A DNA stretch of 64,000 nt from Nelumbo lutea (taxonomy: Eukaryota > Streptophyta > Magnoliopsida > Proteales > Nelumbonaceae). Where the stretch lies: contig JAKGHH010000005.1 in NCBI GenBank assembly GCA_022828595.1, forward strand, positions 67,451,655 to 67,515,654, read 5' to 3'. The translations under genes were made by a program, and so were the position numbers. The notes under the pieces are model-generated. The model searched no databases, was not told the DNA's origin, and was given only the letters and a program-made list of their open reading frames with translations. Positions 47,651 through 59,285 of the stretch are shown here, piece after piece; within the stretch, counting starts at the first letter, position 1; every line of letters begins with the position of its first letter.

Positions 47651-48859
47651 CCACTCGCAAGCTTCTTACTAGATGGAACCCTCCCTACGGACCGCAATGC
47701 AGCCAGCAGGGTGTAGCTCCAGGCAGCCAAATATGTCATAATAGACGAACAGTTGTACCGACGGTCCTATACGCTCCCTTACCTACGTTGCTTGCGACCT
47801 CTTGAATCCGAGCTCGTACTCTGTGCCACTCATGAAGGTCTGTGCGGCGGACACCTGGGGGGCAGGGCCTTCACCCAAAAGGCATTTCGACAAGGATACT
47901 ACTGGCCAACGATGAAGGCAGAGCTCGTCAGAAAATGCGACAAGTGCCAGAAGCATGCCAATATCCACCATAAGCCTGCCACCGAGCTCAAGTACCTCAC
48001 CAATCCATGGCCCTTTGCACAATGGGGCATCGACCTCCTGGGGTTCATTCCCGCCAGCAACAGGTGGGAGAAAGTTCCTAGTGGTGGCAACAGATTACTT
48101 CACAAAGTGGATAGAAGCTGAACCTCTAGCAACAGTCACAGCCCGAAACATATAGAACTTCTTTTGGAAGAACATAGTATGTCGCTTCGGGCTACCTCGG
48201 TACTGATCTCCGACAACGGCAAACAATTCGAGGATATCAAGTTCCAAGAATGGTGCCAAAATATGAGAATTCATCAGAACTTCACATCGGCCGCACACCC
48301 ACAGGCAAACAGTCAGACAAAAGTAATGAACAGAGCCATCATCCGTGGACTGAAAGCACGACTAGACCGAGCCAATGGGTTGTGGGCGGATGAGCTACCA
48401 AGTGTTCTATGGGCTCACCAAACTACAGAAAAAACCGCCACAGGAGAGACCCCCTTTAACCTCACCTATGGCACTAAAGCGGTAATCCCAGCAGAAATCG
48501 AAATACCTACACTACAACTAGAAGCATATGACGATCAGACAAACGGAGACGAGTTACATACCAACCTCGACCTACTGGATGAGGTAAGAGACCTCGTGCA
48601 CATCCGAACAGCAACCTACTAGCAAAAAGTAGCTCGGTACTACAACGCCAGAGTAAAGAAGCGGAACTTCCACGTCGGCGACCTGATCCTCCGTAAGATC
48701 ATGGTACTCGAACCCGGTGTGGGCAAACTCGGACCGAATTGGGAAGGACCCTACAGAGTAAAGAAAGCACTCGGGGGGGCATACGAGTTCGAAACCTTAG
48801 AGGGTAAGCAAGTACCCCGAGCATGGAACATCGTCAACTTAAGGCGATACTACCTATAG
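47650..48859 (+). pseudogene. Integrase of the gypsy element, broken
   Basis: TAG at 47714-47716 interrupts the start. The zinc finger follows (HEGLCGGHLGGRAF then CDKCQKHA). The core begins WGIDLLG; an inserted base near 48043 shifts to PPATGGRKFLVVATDYFTKW. TAG at 48153-48155 and a one-base loss near 48199 precede the second part (LISDNGKQF, HPQANSQT, then the WADELPSVLWAHQTT block, which includes the GETPF box). TAG at 48620-48622 interrupts the C-terminal region, which ends RRYYL and TAG at 48857-48859. The catalytic D,D,E region is still recognisable. Confidence 0.9.
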
Positions 48860-49174
48860 ACCACAAAGCGAAGTGGATAAAATCGCCACCAAAGCCTAAG
48901 GGCTAGGATGTCGAGCTAACGAAGGGACCTCGGCATCGGCAAGCAAAGAAAAGTCAGCTAAAGGCAAAACGGAGACAACGAACTAATAGGGACATCGGCA
49001 TCTCAGAGCACCAAAACGGGCCGCGCGAGTGCAGTAACCCGGGCAGGAAACAGACCGGACGTGTGGTCAGTTCGGCAAATACGTTTAGTTCGGGAGAAAG
49101 AACAACCAACACTTAACCAAAAGGGAAAGTCATTTCATTTCAAAATAAGGGAGTACATTTCGAAAAAAAAAATG

Positions 49175-51085
49175 TTACAAGCCCGGAGCTACTTCTTCAT
49201 TATTAGAAGGCACTTCAACAATACCCGAAGGTCCCTTCTCGCCCTCGGAATCTAGCTCACCATCTCCAGCATTGGCCATCTCCTGAGTTATGCGCGAAGT
49301 GGATATGGCATTGATATCAAGCTCGGGGTACGTATTCCGGATCATCCACCGGCTTAGTTTAAAACCCCTTCTGTACGAGTCCACCATCAGGTCGTCAAAG
49401 CTCGGCGAGGCGATGTACTCATCGACGGCCTTCTTCTTGGCATCTTCGATAACTTGAGAGAAGATCTGCGTCCTCTCCCTAATGTCCTCCTGAAGATACT
49501 CAACCTGATGCTGCAAATCCAACCTCAAGTCTGCCATATGCTTCACTACGACTCCCATGGCCTCGCATCTCTCTGAGACCTCGCCTACCTGGACTGTGCA
49601 ACGCAAGCAGCCGCCTCAGCAGCACGAAGAGCCTCTTCGGTAGCTCGCGCCTGCCTCGAGCTCCTTTCCACCTAGGCCACCAAGGCATGAATAGAAGAGT
49701 TCACCTACCAAAAAGAAAGAACAAATGATCAAAAGAACGACAACAAGAAGGATAAAAGCAAAAGAGCTCGATAAAAAGTCTGACTTACCACCATGGCATG
49801 AGTAACATCACGACAGGCCACCTGATGCAGAGGGAGATCAGTCCACGCCGCGACCTCCTCGGGAAAAAATGGCCTCCTTACTCTTCTGAAGAGCGTAGGT
49901 CGGCGAAAGCACACTCCTGAATTCCCCTGGGGCGCCCGAGCCCGAGGGCCCAGCTCATGTATGGGAAGACCCAAAGTAGGTGGGAGCCACGGTGTATGTA
50001 GTCTCAGCATACGGGCCCCCTGCCGCTTCTTGCATTGGAGGAGCCATCTCGGGTTCCCTGGGCGGATTCTCTGGCGAGTAGCCTGGAACCTCAAGCTCCG
50101 CATCCCGGGGCAGCTCGGCGCGAGTTCACTTGGCGACTCGCTTCCTCCTCTTCATGCCTTGAAACAAGTGCCCACCACGGGTTCTCCCTGAGTCCATCAC
50201 ACCTGCAAAAAAAGAGTTCGGCATCAAAAGAAAGCAAGAGATAGAGCAAAGTAGAACCTCTAAGTAAGGAACCTACCCAAACTCAGGTCGGCCGCAATGA
50301 GCTTGGCCTCCGTCAGATACTGTTGGCACTTTAGCCCAAGCTGCGCCCATTGCCGGAGGCCCTTCGCCGTCTCTTTGTCAAGCATAACACCGGAGTTAGG
50401 GGCGGCCATCCCCCACCCAGTCTGAAATGGCCACCCCATCACACTTCGCACCCCGAAGTAGTCCCGCTTCCACGTCGGGACCTTATTAGGAAGTTCATGT
50501 AAAAGCTTAAAACCCGGGCGAGGAGACAGGTAGTACGCCCGCCTACGCCCAGAGAGGAGACCTGCTTGCTTCTTAAGCATTAAGATGGAAGAGAAGATCT
50601 CCAAGTCTAAAGGAAAGCCTTGTTCGCAAAATAGAGAGATTGTCCCCACCAAATTACAAAATGGAGTTCGAGTGAAGCTGGCCGACCATAACGCCGAAGT
50701 GATTAAAGACCTCGACAAAGAGAGGATGGAAAGGCAATCGCAGCCCCACAGCGAGCTGCTCCCGGAATACCACGATCTCATCAAGACCGTGTTCCCAAGG
50801 AAAGCTACCCGAAGGTATGAAATAAGCATACTCCCCAGGCAAATTGTAATAGGTAATAAGGGATTGGAGCCCCTCAGGCGTCATGGTCGAGGGGCCAAAC
50901 TTGCCTAACGTCCGACCCCGACGAGAGGTGGACGCCAAATTACCCGAGGCGACTCGACCTACGGGTTCGAACTCTTCCTCGAGTTCTACCTTCGGCTCGC
51001 TAGAACTATCAGGGGATGCAACTCGGTTCGTGGAACCTGCATTTGACCCACTTGAAGAACCGTCCGAGCTATCCGAGCTAGACAT
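49175..51085 (-). pseudogene. Antisense gene of the gypsy element (Transposase_28-like ORF)
   Basis: Three minus-strand exons are visible: 51085-50277, 50202-49789 and 49704-49175, with donors GGTAGGT and GTGGTAAGT and acceptors TTTGCAG and TTGGTAG. The first encodes a Ser-rich acidic start (MSSSDSSDGSSSG), then LPGEYAYFIPSGSFPWEHGL and LPFHPLFVEVFNHFGV. This matches the plant domain catalogued as 'putative gypsy-type transposon' (PF04195). The last exon is Ala/Glu-rich and probably coiled coil, ending in an acidic tail. A one-base shift near 50660, two TGA codons in exon 2 and stops in exon 3 break it. Comparable antisense genes occur in other Tat elements such as Grande and Retand; their function is unknown. 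Exon borders are inference. Confidence 0.75.
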
Positions 51086-51242
51086 CGAGGAGGGAAGGTG
51101 GATTCTAGGAAGGTACTCACCCGGAAAAAAAGCTTGAACGAGACTAGGAACTTGAACGAGCAAAAACCTTGAACGCGAGCAAAAAGCCTGGACGCGAGTT
51201 CAAGAGGCAGCGCAGAAGTGACAAAGCGACTAGGGTCCCCCA

Positions 51243-51251
51243 CTATTTATA
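51243..51251 (-). promoter_or_regulatory. TATA box of the antisense gene
   Basis: On the minus strand this reads TATAAATAG in a GC-rich setting, 158 bp before the ATG at 51085. Upstream of it (51310-51420) the word GCACGTC occurs four times at intervals of roughly 30 bases. ACGT cores of this kind are bZIP/bHLH binding sites; their role here is inference. Confidence 0.6.
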
Positions 51252-51255
51252 CCCA

Positions 51256-51594
51256 CAGTGACCGAGGAGCAACAGCGCAGATCAAAGCCGATTCGACGGC
51301 CCGCAGTCGCGCTAACTGCACGTCCCTGAGACCGAGACGTGATTGGCGCACGTCTTTCTGAAACTGACATGCGCCGACGCACGTCTTTTGAAACTGATAG
51401 AGTGCTAGCGCACGTCTCCTCGCATTAAAGGCGGTAGCGGCATGTTTTTAAATTTGAAAAGACGCCTGCTGTCACGTCTCCCAACGGCGCGCTTTTTGAA
51501 TTTTTGAAATAAGGAGCACGCTGCCACGTCTGTCAGTTTTTGTAGGCAGGTCGGCGCGTTTTCCGCGCTATCAGTCAACTAAGATTTGAAGTAT
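51256..51594. other. Untranslated 3' region of the gypsy element with GCACGTC repeats
   Basis: No frame. It holds four GCACGTC words (about 51318, 51347, 51378, 51409) with ACTGA/GAAACTGA spacers, and CACGTCT at about 51472 and 51516. No convincing polypurine tract precedes the right LTR; the nearest candidate is AAGATTTGAAG at 51581-51591. Confidence 0.5.
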
Positions 51595-52464
51595 TGATGA
51601 AGGAAGATTTGGCCTGACCTCGTAACCACTCGACACGTGGCAAATGCGAATAACTTAGCACAACAGCATGCCCAAGGCGCGAGCACCAAGGGAAGAACCA
51701 GGAGCCCGAACTCCCTACTAGTGGCCCCAACTCCCTACTAGGAGCCCGAACTCCCTACTAGGGGCCCGGACTCCCTACTAGAGGCCCGAACTCCCTACTA
51801 GGAGCCCGAACTCCCTATTAAGAGCCCGAACTCCCTACTAAGAGCCCGAACTCTCCCTTTGGCCCCGAGCCTCACACAAGGCAATGACCCGAACTGGCCC
51901 GCCTCATGGCTGTTCGGGGCAATCACCTATCCGTACTAAAGACTTCTCCTCGCTCGCCACTCTGACACTTTGCTTCCAGGACGCCGAGCTGAACAATGTA
52001 CCATACCCAACACTGAGGTCCGTATCCAAGGGCAGCGCACCTGACTAACTTGGGATCTCACGCTTGACAGTCGCACTTCAACGGCCACTTGCCGCTGCCA
52101 CCTGCCACCATCATCGCCAGTCGCAGAGACGGCTCCGACAAATAGAGCAGTGGCGGTTCTGTCCAGCAGAGGGGATGATGCCCGAACTGGCAGGGGCCCA
52201 GATGTAACCATACCCGACCTGACAGAAGCTTAGAAGTGAGTGCACGAAGTGGTTATAAAAGGCTCCCTACCCCCCAAGAACGAGGTATGTGAACTTTGCG
52301 CCATTTGGTTTTATCTTGCCTTTGAAAGAATTCTAACTTGAGCTTCGGAACATTCATACCGGGTTCCCCCAGAGCTTCCTCATCTTCTCCGTTTCAGGCT
52401 CCCTATAGCTCCGTTCAGAGGCAAGGTCATTGACAACTAGGACCATCCGGATTGTGCACCATCA
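51595..52464 (+). repeat. Right LTR of the gypsy element
   Basis: 870 bp, opening TGATGAAGGAAGATTT and closing GTGCACCATCA. It has seven full 20-bp units (51702-51841) against five in the left copy, which accounts for the whole length difference. The TATA box is at 52254-52260. Confidence 0.95.
51702..51857. repeat. 20-bp minisatellite in the right LTR, 7 units
   Basis: Seven units of the GAGCCCGAACTCCCTACTAG type (51702-51841) plus a partial eighth. Compared with the left LTR, two more units are present and unit variants differ in order. Confidence 0.95.
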
Positions 52465-54584
52465 GATATCAATTGGAAGTTCAAGCAAGATCGATATTGC
52501 ATCTCACTTCTGACACGGTGATGAATCAACCGATCTGACCCATGGGTCAAAAACACCATATAGATATCAATTGTAGCCCAAATAATGCTAGAGGAGGATG
52601 AATAATTTGAGATGGTGGTTTGAATAATTTGAGTTGTTGAGTGTTGACACGATGAGGCTACGCAGGCATCGGCTATCATACGGTCAAAAGCTGATAATGA
52701 ACCATTATCTGTATGAAATCATGAGCCCTTTTAAATCAATTTAATAACTAATAGGTAGGCCATTTAAGTGTTCTTCGTTTACATTTTTGTAATTTTTTTT
52801 ATTTATTTTCAGGTAAGTAATAGAATGGCATTTTTATTCATAAAAAGTTAATACAAAAATGGGTAGAATTGTTATATAAAAATTCTCCCAAATAAAGCAT
52901 GAAAGATGGATAATTTTTAGTAGAGTCTATTAGGAAATGAAAAAGAACATTGTAAATTTGATGAATGAAACCATTAACCAGATTTACTAAACTTATTTAC
53001 CTGTAAACAAACATGACCTAAAAAGTAAAATAGATAACCAGAAAAGTCTGCATAAAATTATTAAACGAGTTACCAAAGGGGATCTAGTAAAATCAAATTC
53101 GCACCTGCTGCTACAACTGGTGATATCTGCAAGACATGAATTCGATTAATTCCCGCTCTCCATACAACCAATTGAACAATGAGTCTCTCCAATTTAGCAC
53201 CATATTTTCGAATCCCGACCAGGACCCAGCCAGTTAAAACTTAAAACCATGAATTTGAGGATAGGGACAAATGGCCAAATGGAGCAGCTCTCTGTTTCGG
53301 GTTGACCGTCCCAATTCAGTTGCCACTCACCAGGGACCAGGGTGGTTCACTGATTCTTCTCTACTTCAATGCATCGATGACAAGAAGAAGTAGTGTTTTG
53401 TGCAGTCGTCAATTAGTTTGGTTATGACTTGTAATATTGCTGCTGCTTCTTAATATGGATTCTTTTGGGTCGCACTGTTTTTCTGGAAACATTATCTAAT
53501 ATATCTTAGTTATTAGCCCTACTGGACTTAATCGCTATTTGCCTTTGTTCTTCTTCTGTAGGTTGTATTTTACTATTTTATTTGGTTATACTCTTTGAAA
53601 TTTATGTTATCAGCATTACGCTTATCTTCGTATTATTGATATGTGAACCCCTTTTAAATAAATATCAACAAGAAGAAAAGTGAAAAGCGGAGAGGATCCA
53701 CGAGAGTGACAACCTCCTTTGGTTCTCTCAGTGAGATATGTTTTCCCCCTTTTTCTTCTAGTTCTTTACACCAAAAATGAAAGCCCTAGTTTTTCTGCGA
53801 ACCCATAACTCAAATGAACTCCTACCAAATAAAACTATAAAAAAATAATATGAAAAACCATTAATTAAATAATGATTGAATCTATCAAATCTTCTGATCC
53901 AAAAAAAAAAAAATGAAGAATCTATCAAATCTAAATTCAACCCTATGCATACTTAGTTACTTACTTTCTTTTTGTCACCAGTGGACACCCTATTTTATTG
54001 TTTGACAGCCCTAGTTGGTCAATTGATAGATAAAATTTTCCATTTCTTAACTGCAAGTTGCTTTTCATGAATCACGAACCCCCGGGGCTCTGGGGAACTT
54101 GACTGACGAATGACGGTTAATATTGGCTGTGGTTTTTAGTTTTTACATTCCTTATTTAATATATCTGTATATATGTTTTGTTTTTTTCTCTTTTCATAGT
54201 TTCTTTATACTCTAAATGCATTTCCTAACATTTACACCGGGGATTTTACAATATCTCGGGTATTTCCTCACATCTTATTTATTTATTTATTTTTTATTCT
54301 CGTATGCTCCAATTCTTCCTCGTTGAAGAATGAGTTGTGATTGCAAATTTTGTTTTTTTAACTGGAACCTCCTCCCCTGGCCACAAGAAGTACTTTGCAG
54401 TTATTGGGGTAAACTTTCTATTACTATTGGAGTATTGGTTAGCCTCGTTCTTTTCTTTCTATTTAAATCTTCCCACCCCCCAATTGAAGGAATTTTCCAC
54501 TGGATTCTGTTTGAACTAAGTTAATTGACATATTATTTATTCGTTTAACACATATGCAACTATTCTGTTATTTCAAAGGTAAAC
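52465..54584. other. Intergenic DNA before the pyrophosphatase pseudogene
   Basis: No coding region recognised. The first 50 bp repeat words found before the gypsy element. Runs of A (53891-53902) and T (54280-54290) are present. The last few hundred bases may be the former promoter and leader of the pyrophosphatase gene; TTTCAAAG|GTAAAC just before its ATG could be a leader intron border. Confidence 0.35.
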
Positions 54585-55844
54585 ATGGCTGACAATGGAG
54601 GTGGGAGTGTGAAAAAATCGAAATCTGCTCCTGTTGTTCTCAATGAGAATTCTTTCTTCTATGTCTCGAAGATCAGTTGCTGCTCATCCATGGCATGACT
54701 TAGAGATTGGTATCTACTTCAGTAGCCCTAAATTTTATTTATTATCTTCTTTTGAATATATGTGAGATGTTGTATGCTTGAAGGTTGAAGGTATCTGAGC
54801 TCAACATCTGGGAGGGTGGGATGCATGAATCAACAATCCTGATCTTTCAGATGTGCAGCACAAACTCCTGTCCCCTTGAGCAGGCTGTGATTATTGGACT
54901 GATTTATGATTCACCTTTTAAAAATCATGCCTTAGTTTTCTTAATCCTTCAGTTGGTCATGGTTTCTTTTTGTTCAATATGTATTGCATTATTATCTATA
55001 TTGACATATTTTAAGCCTTTCTAACTAAGATTGTTTTCAGCTTTCAAATTCTTTTCTTTATGTTGCGCTTTTTTGGGTATTTATGTTTGATTTTAATTTA
55101 TGCAGGACCAGGAGCACCAGCAGTTTTCAACTGTGTAAGTTAACCTTTCTTTCCTTTTTCCTTCCCCTATACTTGCTCTATGGCTTTTAAAAGAATATCT
55201 GGACTCCGAAAAATGGTTAAGTAGTCCCCTTAGCTTGTGGAACTCCTCTGACTTTTGGTGCATGCCCCTTTTGAGAGATGGCCTACTGGGGAACGACCTT
55301 GGTATATTAGTTCCATATTTATGCTGCATCTCACAGGCTTCACTCAGGATGTTGGTCAGAAATCCTGATCAGTTTGTTCAATGCTAAGTTGTATCTTGCT
55401 ACTGGCAGATATTTATGTCTCAGAATTCCACTTCCACTCAAGTATTGTTCTGAAGTTCTGCTGCAGGTGGTTGAAATTGTCCAGGGTAGCTAGGTCAAGT
55501 ATGAGCTATACAAGACAAGTGGCCTTATAAAAGTACATATTCCTTTTGTGTTACTCATAACATCCAAATATGCATGACTTTGTTGGTTGTTATCCTGTGG
55601 GGGAGGATCTAAAATAATATTCTGAATTGATATTTCCTTGCTGCTTGGATTGAGAAAATTTTGATGAATATTGTGTTGTCTAAAATTTAAAAATGAAAAC
55701 ATTTTTTGTACTGAGGAGTGACAGACCCGCCATTTGATAGGTCCCAGTGAGTAAATCAACACAACATGTATTATCTTCATTCAAGGTGGTCTTAGATGCA
55801 TATTTAGTATTGCAGGTGCTTATGTAATAGCAAAAAATGACAAG

Positions 55845-55997
55845 AAAAAGGAGGGGCATGATTAAGAGAGAATGTGCTCCACTCAAAACTTTGTCTCTTA
55901 TCCCTATTTTATTACAAAGATATAAAATCTTTCTATTGTTGTAAGGAACTATCACGCTAATGCCTATAGGTGTAAAAAAAGGAGGGGCATGATTAAG
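55845..55997. repeat. 22-bp direct repeat about 130 bp apart
   Basis: AAAAAGGAGGGGCATGATTAAG occurs at 55845-55866 and again at 55976-55997, inside intron 3 of the pyrophosphatase pseudogene. The 109 bases between have no recognised content. It may be the target duplication of a small or deleted insertion, or a simple local duplication. Confidence 0.7.
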
Positions 55998-56339
55998 TGA
56001 AAGCAATGCCAAGGTAGTTAAAGAGCATCCATAGTCAATATTATATTGATTTCAGCAAGAACACAAAAATACCAATCACAGAAACTGATAGCCTACTTTA
56101 TTTTGACCATATAGGATAGTTTAGTAGGATCTTAATTCAAATGTGCATAGGAATTACCGCCTTTGTAAGTCTTCTTTTAGTCTGTGTCCACTTTATATTT
56201 AAAATTACCAGATCAATCATACAATCCATCAAAACTACTATTGTCTTTCTAAACTAATGACCAAGCTTCATAAAATTTCAACTCAGACAACTAATACAAT
56301 CTTTGGACAAAGGAAGTATTCATAGCCGTGGATACTTCA

Positions 56340-57590
56340 GATAGTGGCGATATGGACAGAGGAAGTCTTCGCTCAAATAGCTGCAATTTGTGGAGGTTCT
56401 CTAGCAGCTTTGAATACTTACAGATCTTCAAGTGGTGAAACTTAAGATAGGTGGATCCATACTGGAGAACATTCCAAGATTAGTCAAGATATTCTGCGAT
56501 GGGAGATGAAGGTATGGGTAGTGCCGGAAGTTGAATTGGCGCTTTGGGAGAAAGGGAGAGAGGAAGAAGATAGAGATGACGTGTCTGGTTGGAGGCAACA
56601 TGGCTTAGAAGGAGGGGAAGGCTCTTTACTCAATGCTGGTTTTCCTTCCAGGGAAGTTAGACTGTCGAACGAGGCCCCCATAGGCTCCAATTTTTTTGTT
56701 TTTTTTTTAAGGCTGGATTTTCAAAACTAATTAAATTCAAATGAATGGCTGTGACGGGCGGAGCATTATCCTACGTTGATGCACTAAAGGGGAAGAAAAT
56801 GGGAGGGAAAACCATTAAACCAGGGGCAACCAAAAGGTTGGCTCAACATCCAGGCTGATTCAATGTGATAACTTAAGCATTGCATGTGGGAGGGGGGGGT
56901 CATAACTTTAAGAGTGCAACATTGGGCTAAAACCTTTTATCTCTTCTCAGACTTTAAGGTTGAAGGTTTCTTCATGTCTTACGTTGCAATAGCTGATTCA
57001 TCCTCCAGAAGACAGAGTTTATGCGGAGTGGTCACCCCCAAGTGGTGGGTGGAAGAAATTGAATTTTGATGGTAGTTGTGTGGGCAATCCAGGCCCTTCA
57101 GGTATTGGAGGTGTAATTAGGGGTGAGGGAGGAAGCATACTGGCTTTGTACTCGGGCTCAATTGAGCAAGGTGATGTGGTTAGATCAGAATTATTGGCAG
57201 CAGTTTATGGGGTAGTGAAAGCCAAAGAATTGGGCATTTCAAGACTGGTCATTGTATGAGTCAGGTGACTTGAAAACAGTTGTGGGTTGGCTAAAAAAGA
57301 GGGAGGGGGTAACTTGGCAAATAAGAAATGAGTTCAGACATTTCAAATGGGTGTCAAAAGATATGATGATCCAAATAAATTGGGATAGGACTTGGGAGAT
57401 CTGCAAACAGTCTGGCTAATGGTTTAGCTGAGCAAGGGGTTCAGAGAAAATCTATGTTTTGGGCTCAATTGTAATACGTGGGATGGATTAGTTCCTTTGG
57501 GTTTGTTGTTTCTTTCCACAACTTCTTGTTGTACTACTTTTTTCTAATATTAATGAATTAATTTCTCTGTGGCTGATAAAAAACGAAAGA
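56340..57590 (+). mobile_element. 5'-truncated LINE fragment with RNase H
   Basis: At 57050-57260 an open part gives LNFDGSCVGNPGPSGIGGVI and SELLAAVYGVVKAKELGI, the RVT_3 RNase H of plant LINEs. A stop and frame changes follow; a degraded end of the domain (LAEQGVQRKS) is at about 57425-57455. The unit closes with TTGTTGTACTAC, TTAATGAATTAATT and a short A-run at about 57580, as in plant LINE tails. The left border is uncertain. It sits in intron 3 of the pyrophosphatase pseudogene. Confidence 0.65.
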
Positions 57591-58961
57591 TTTCAGTGTA
57601 TAGCAGCAGTAGCATGTAGACAAGGAAGTAGTTCTTGCAACTAGATGGTACCCACATATTTAAACATGAGACTATTCCCGTTTAGACTTTAAATAACCAT
57701 CTAATTTGTTGAACTGCTCTTTAAAAGATGTATATAGGAAACAGTTTATTAGGGAAAAAACTATCAAGCAAATCAGTACTGCTAATAATCGATTCCAAGT
57801 ACAAGATTGTTATTAATATGGTAGGTATCATCGCCTTGCATGAATGAGCCAAGTACATGATTGTTATTAGTTGGCTGCAAAGGTGCCTTTAACTGTGTTG
57901 CCTACTTATTAATTTTTCTTTATTGTAGTTTCTACTGCTGAGGTTTAACATTTCATATGAAATTATGAGATAATTGTCTATGCTCTGTATCAATGAGTTA
58001 AGATGCCTAATGAAATGTGTTGTTGAAATTAGATTGATCGTGTTCTTTACTCATCAGTTGTGTATCCACACAACTATGCTTCATCCCACGAACAATTTGT
58101 GAAGATAGTGATCCCATGGATGTCCTGATATTGATGCAGGTATTTCTTTTTCTGGCTTTGTGATCTTAGTGGTTGTATGATCTCATTTTCATGTGTGAAT
58201 ATTCAAACTCAAGCTTCCAAACATATTTTCTGGTTGTTCCCCTGCTGAACAGGAACCTATACTTCCTGGTTGTTTTCTTTGAGCATGAGCTATTGGATTG
58301 ATGACAATGATTGATCAGGTATGAGTGTAATTCCCTATCTTTTGACATTTGTTGTCTTGCACAATTATGTTGCCTAGACCAAAATTTAAGGACTCACTAG
58401 AGAATGACCCCGTGCTAATTACAGGGTAACTAAATGTGTGTATAATTTAGTTTGAAGTTTACTATTTAGTTATGTGTGTATAATTCAGTTTGAAGTTTAC
58501 TATTTAGTTATCAAAAATAAAATAAAATAAACTAGTATGGGTCTTGCATCTTTGTAATTGACCATCTATTTTGACCTATTTTATTTGAAACCCACTATTA
58601 ATTTATGTTTTTTTAATTTGATTTAAGATATTAAATGAGATCTTATTGGTAAACAATAACCCACTTTATTTGGTATTTACTATTTATCTAATAAATCTAT
58701 TTTGAGTTATTTATTTTTAAAAGTTAAATTAGGTTGCTTCCTAAAAGTTAAATCAAGTTTGTAATTAATAAAGTATTTTATTTTTGAAAAAAAAATCATT
58801 TAAAAGCAAACTTGGGTTTATGGTAATCTTTTAATGGGTCCCACCATTTTGTATTTCAATAGACTATGGATAAACATGTGTTAAGCTAATAAATAACTGT
58901 CTATTGAGAATGTTCAGGAGTGAAACTACCCACTTTTTGAATCCTATTTCTTGAATTAATA

Positions 58962-59285
58962 GGATGCCACGTGTCTAAATGGTGGTAGTGGGCTATGGGA
59001 TTTAGCAACAACTTCACAGAAAATGCCACGTGTCTAGCTTTCCAGAAAAATGAGAAGGCCACATGTCTAAATGGTGAGGGGCTATAGCCTGGTAGTGGGT
59101 TGTGGGCTGTAGCAGGAATTTCTCATAAATTGCCACCTGTCTGGCTTTCCAGAAAATGAGAAGGCCACTTGTCTAAATGGTGGTAGTAGGTTGTGGGTTT
59201 TAACAGCAACTTCTCAAAAAATGCCATGTGTCTAAATTTCTAGAAAAATGAGAAGACCATGTGTTTGAATGGTGGGGGTCTGTAG
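58962..59285. repeat. Minisatellite of about 93-105 bp units with G-box words
   Basis: About 3.3 units lie head to tail (58962-59054, 59056-59160, 59161-59253, then a partial). Each contains GCCAC.TGTCTAAATGGTG, a TAGTGGG..GTGGG part, and TTCCAGAAAAATGAGAAG. The first unit holds GCCACGTGTC twice, which contains the CACGTG G-box/ABRE core; later units have CACATG, CACCTG or CATGTG. It lies in an intron of the pyrophosphatase pseudogene. Confidence 0.8.

Larger units (their letters stand above)
42346..52464 (+). mobile_element. Ty3/gypsy LTR retrotransposon, Tat-type, 10.1 kb
   Basis: Complete in structure: left LTR 42346-43175, primer site, gag, protease, reverse transcriptase, second RNase H, integrase, antisense gene, right LTR 51595-52464. 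The pentamer GATAT flanks both ends (42341-42345, 52465-52469), showing an intact 5-bp target duplication. Pol order (RT-RNase H-integrase) is gypsy. A second, plant-type RNase H after the connection region, plus a 3' antisense gene, are traits of the Tat lineage. The sense frames are broken by one-base shifts and TAG stops, so this copy is non-autonomous. Outside a copy-number change in a 20-bp repeat, the two LTRs differ at about 38 of about 730 compared sites (my count by eye, about 5%), mostly transitions. The element is thus moderately old. Confidence 0.95.
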
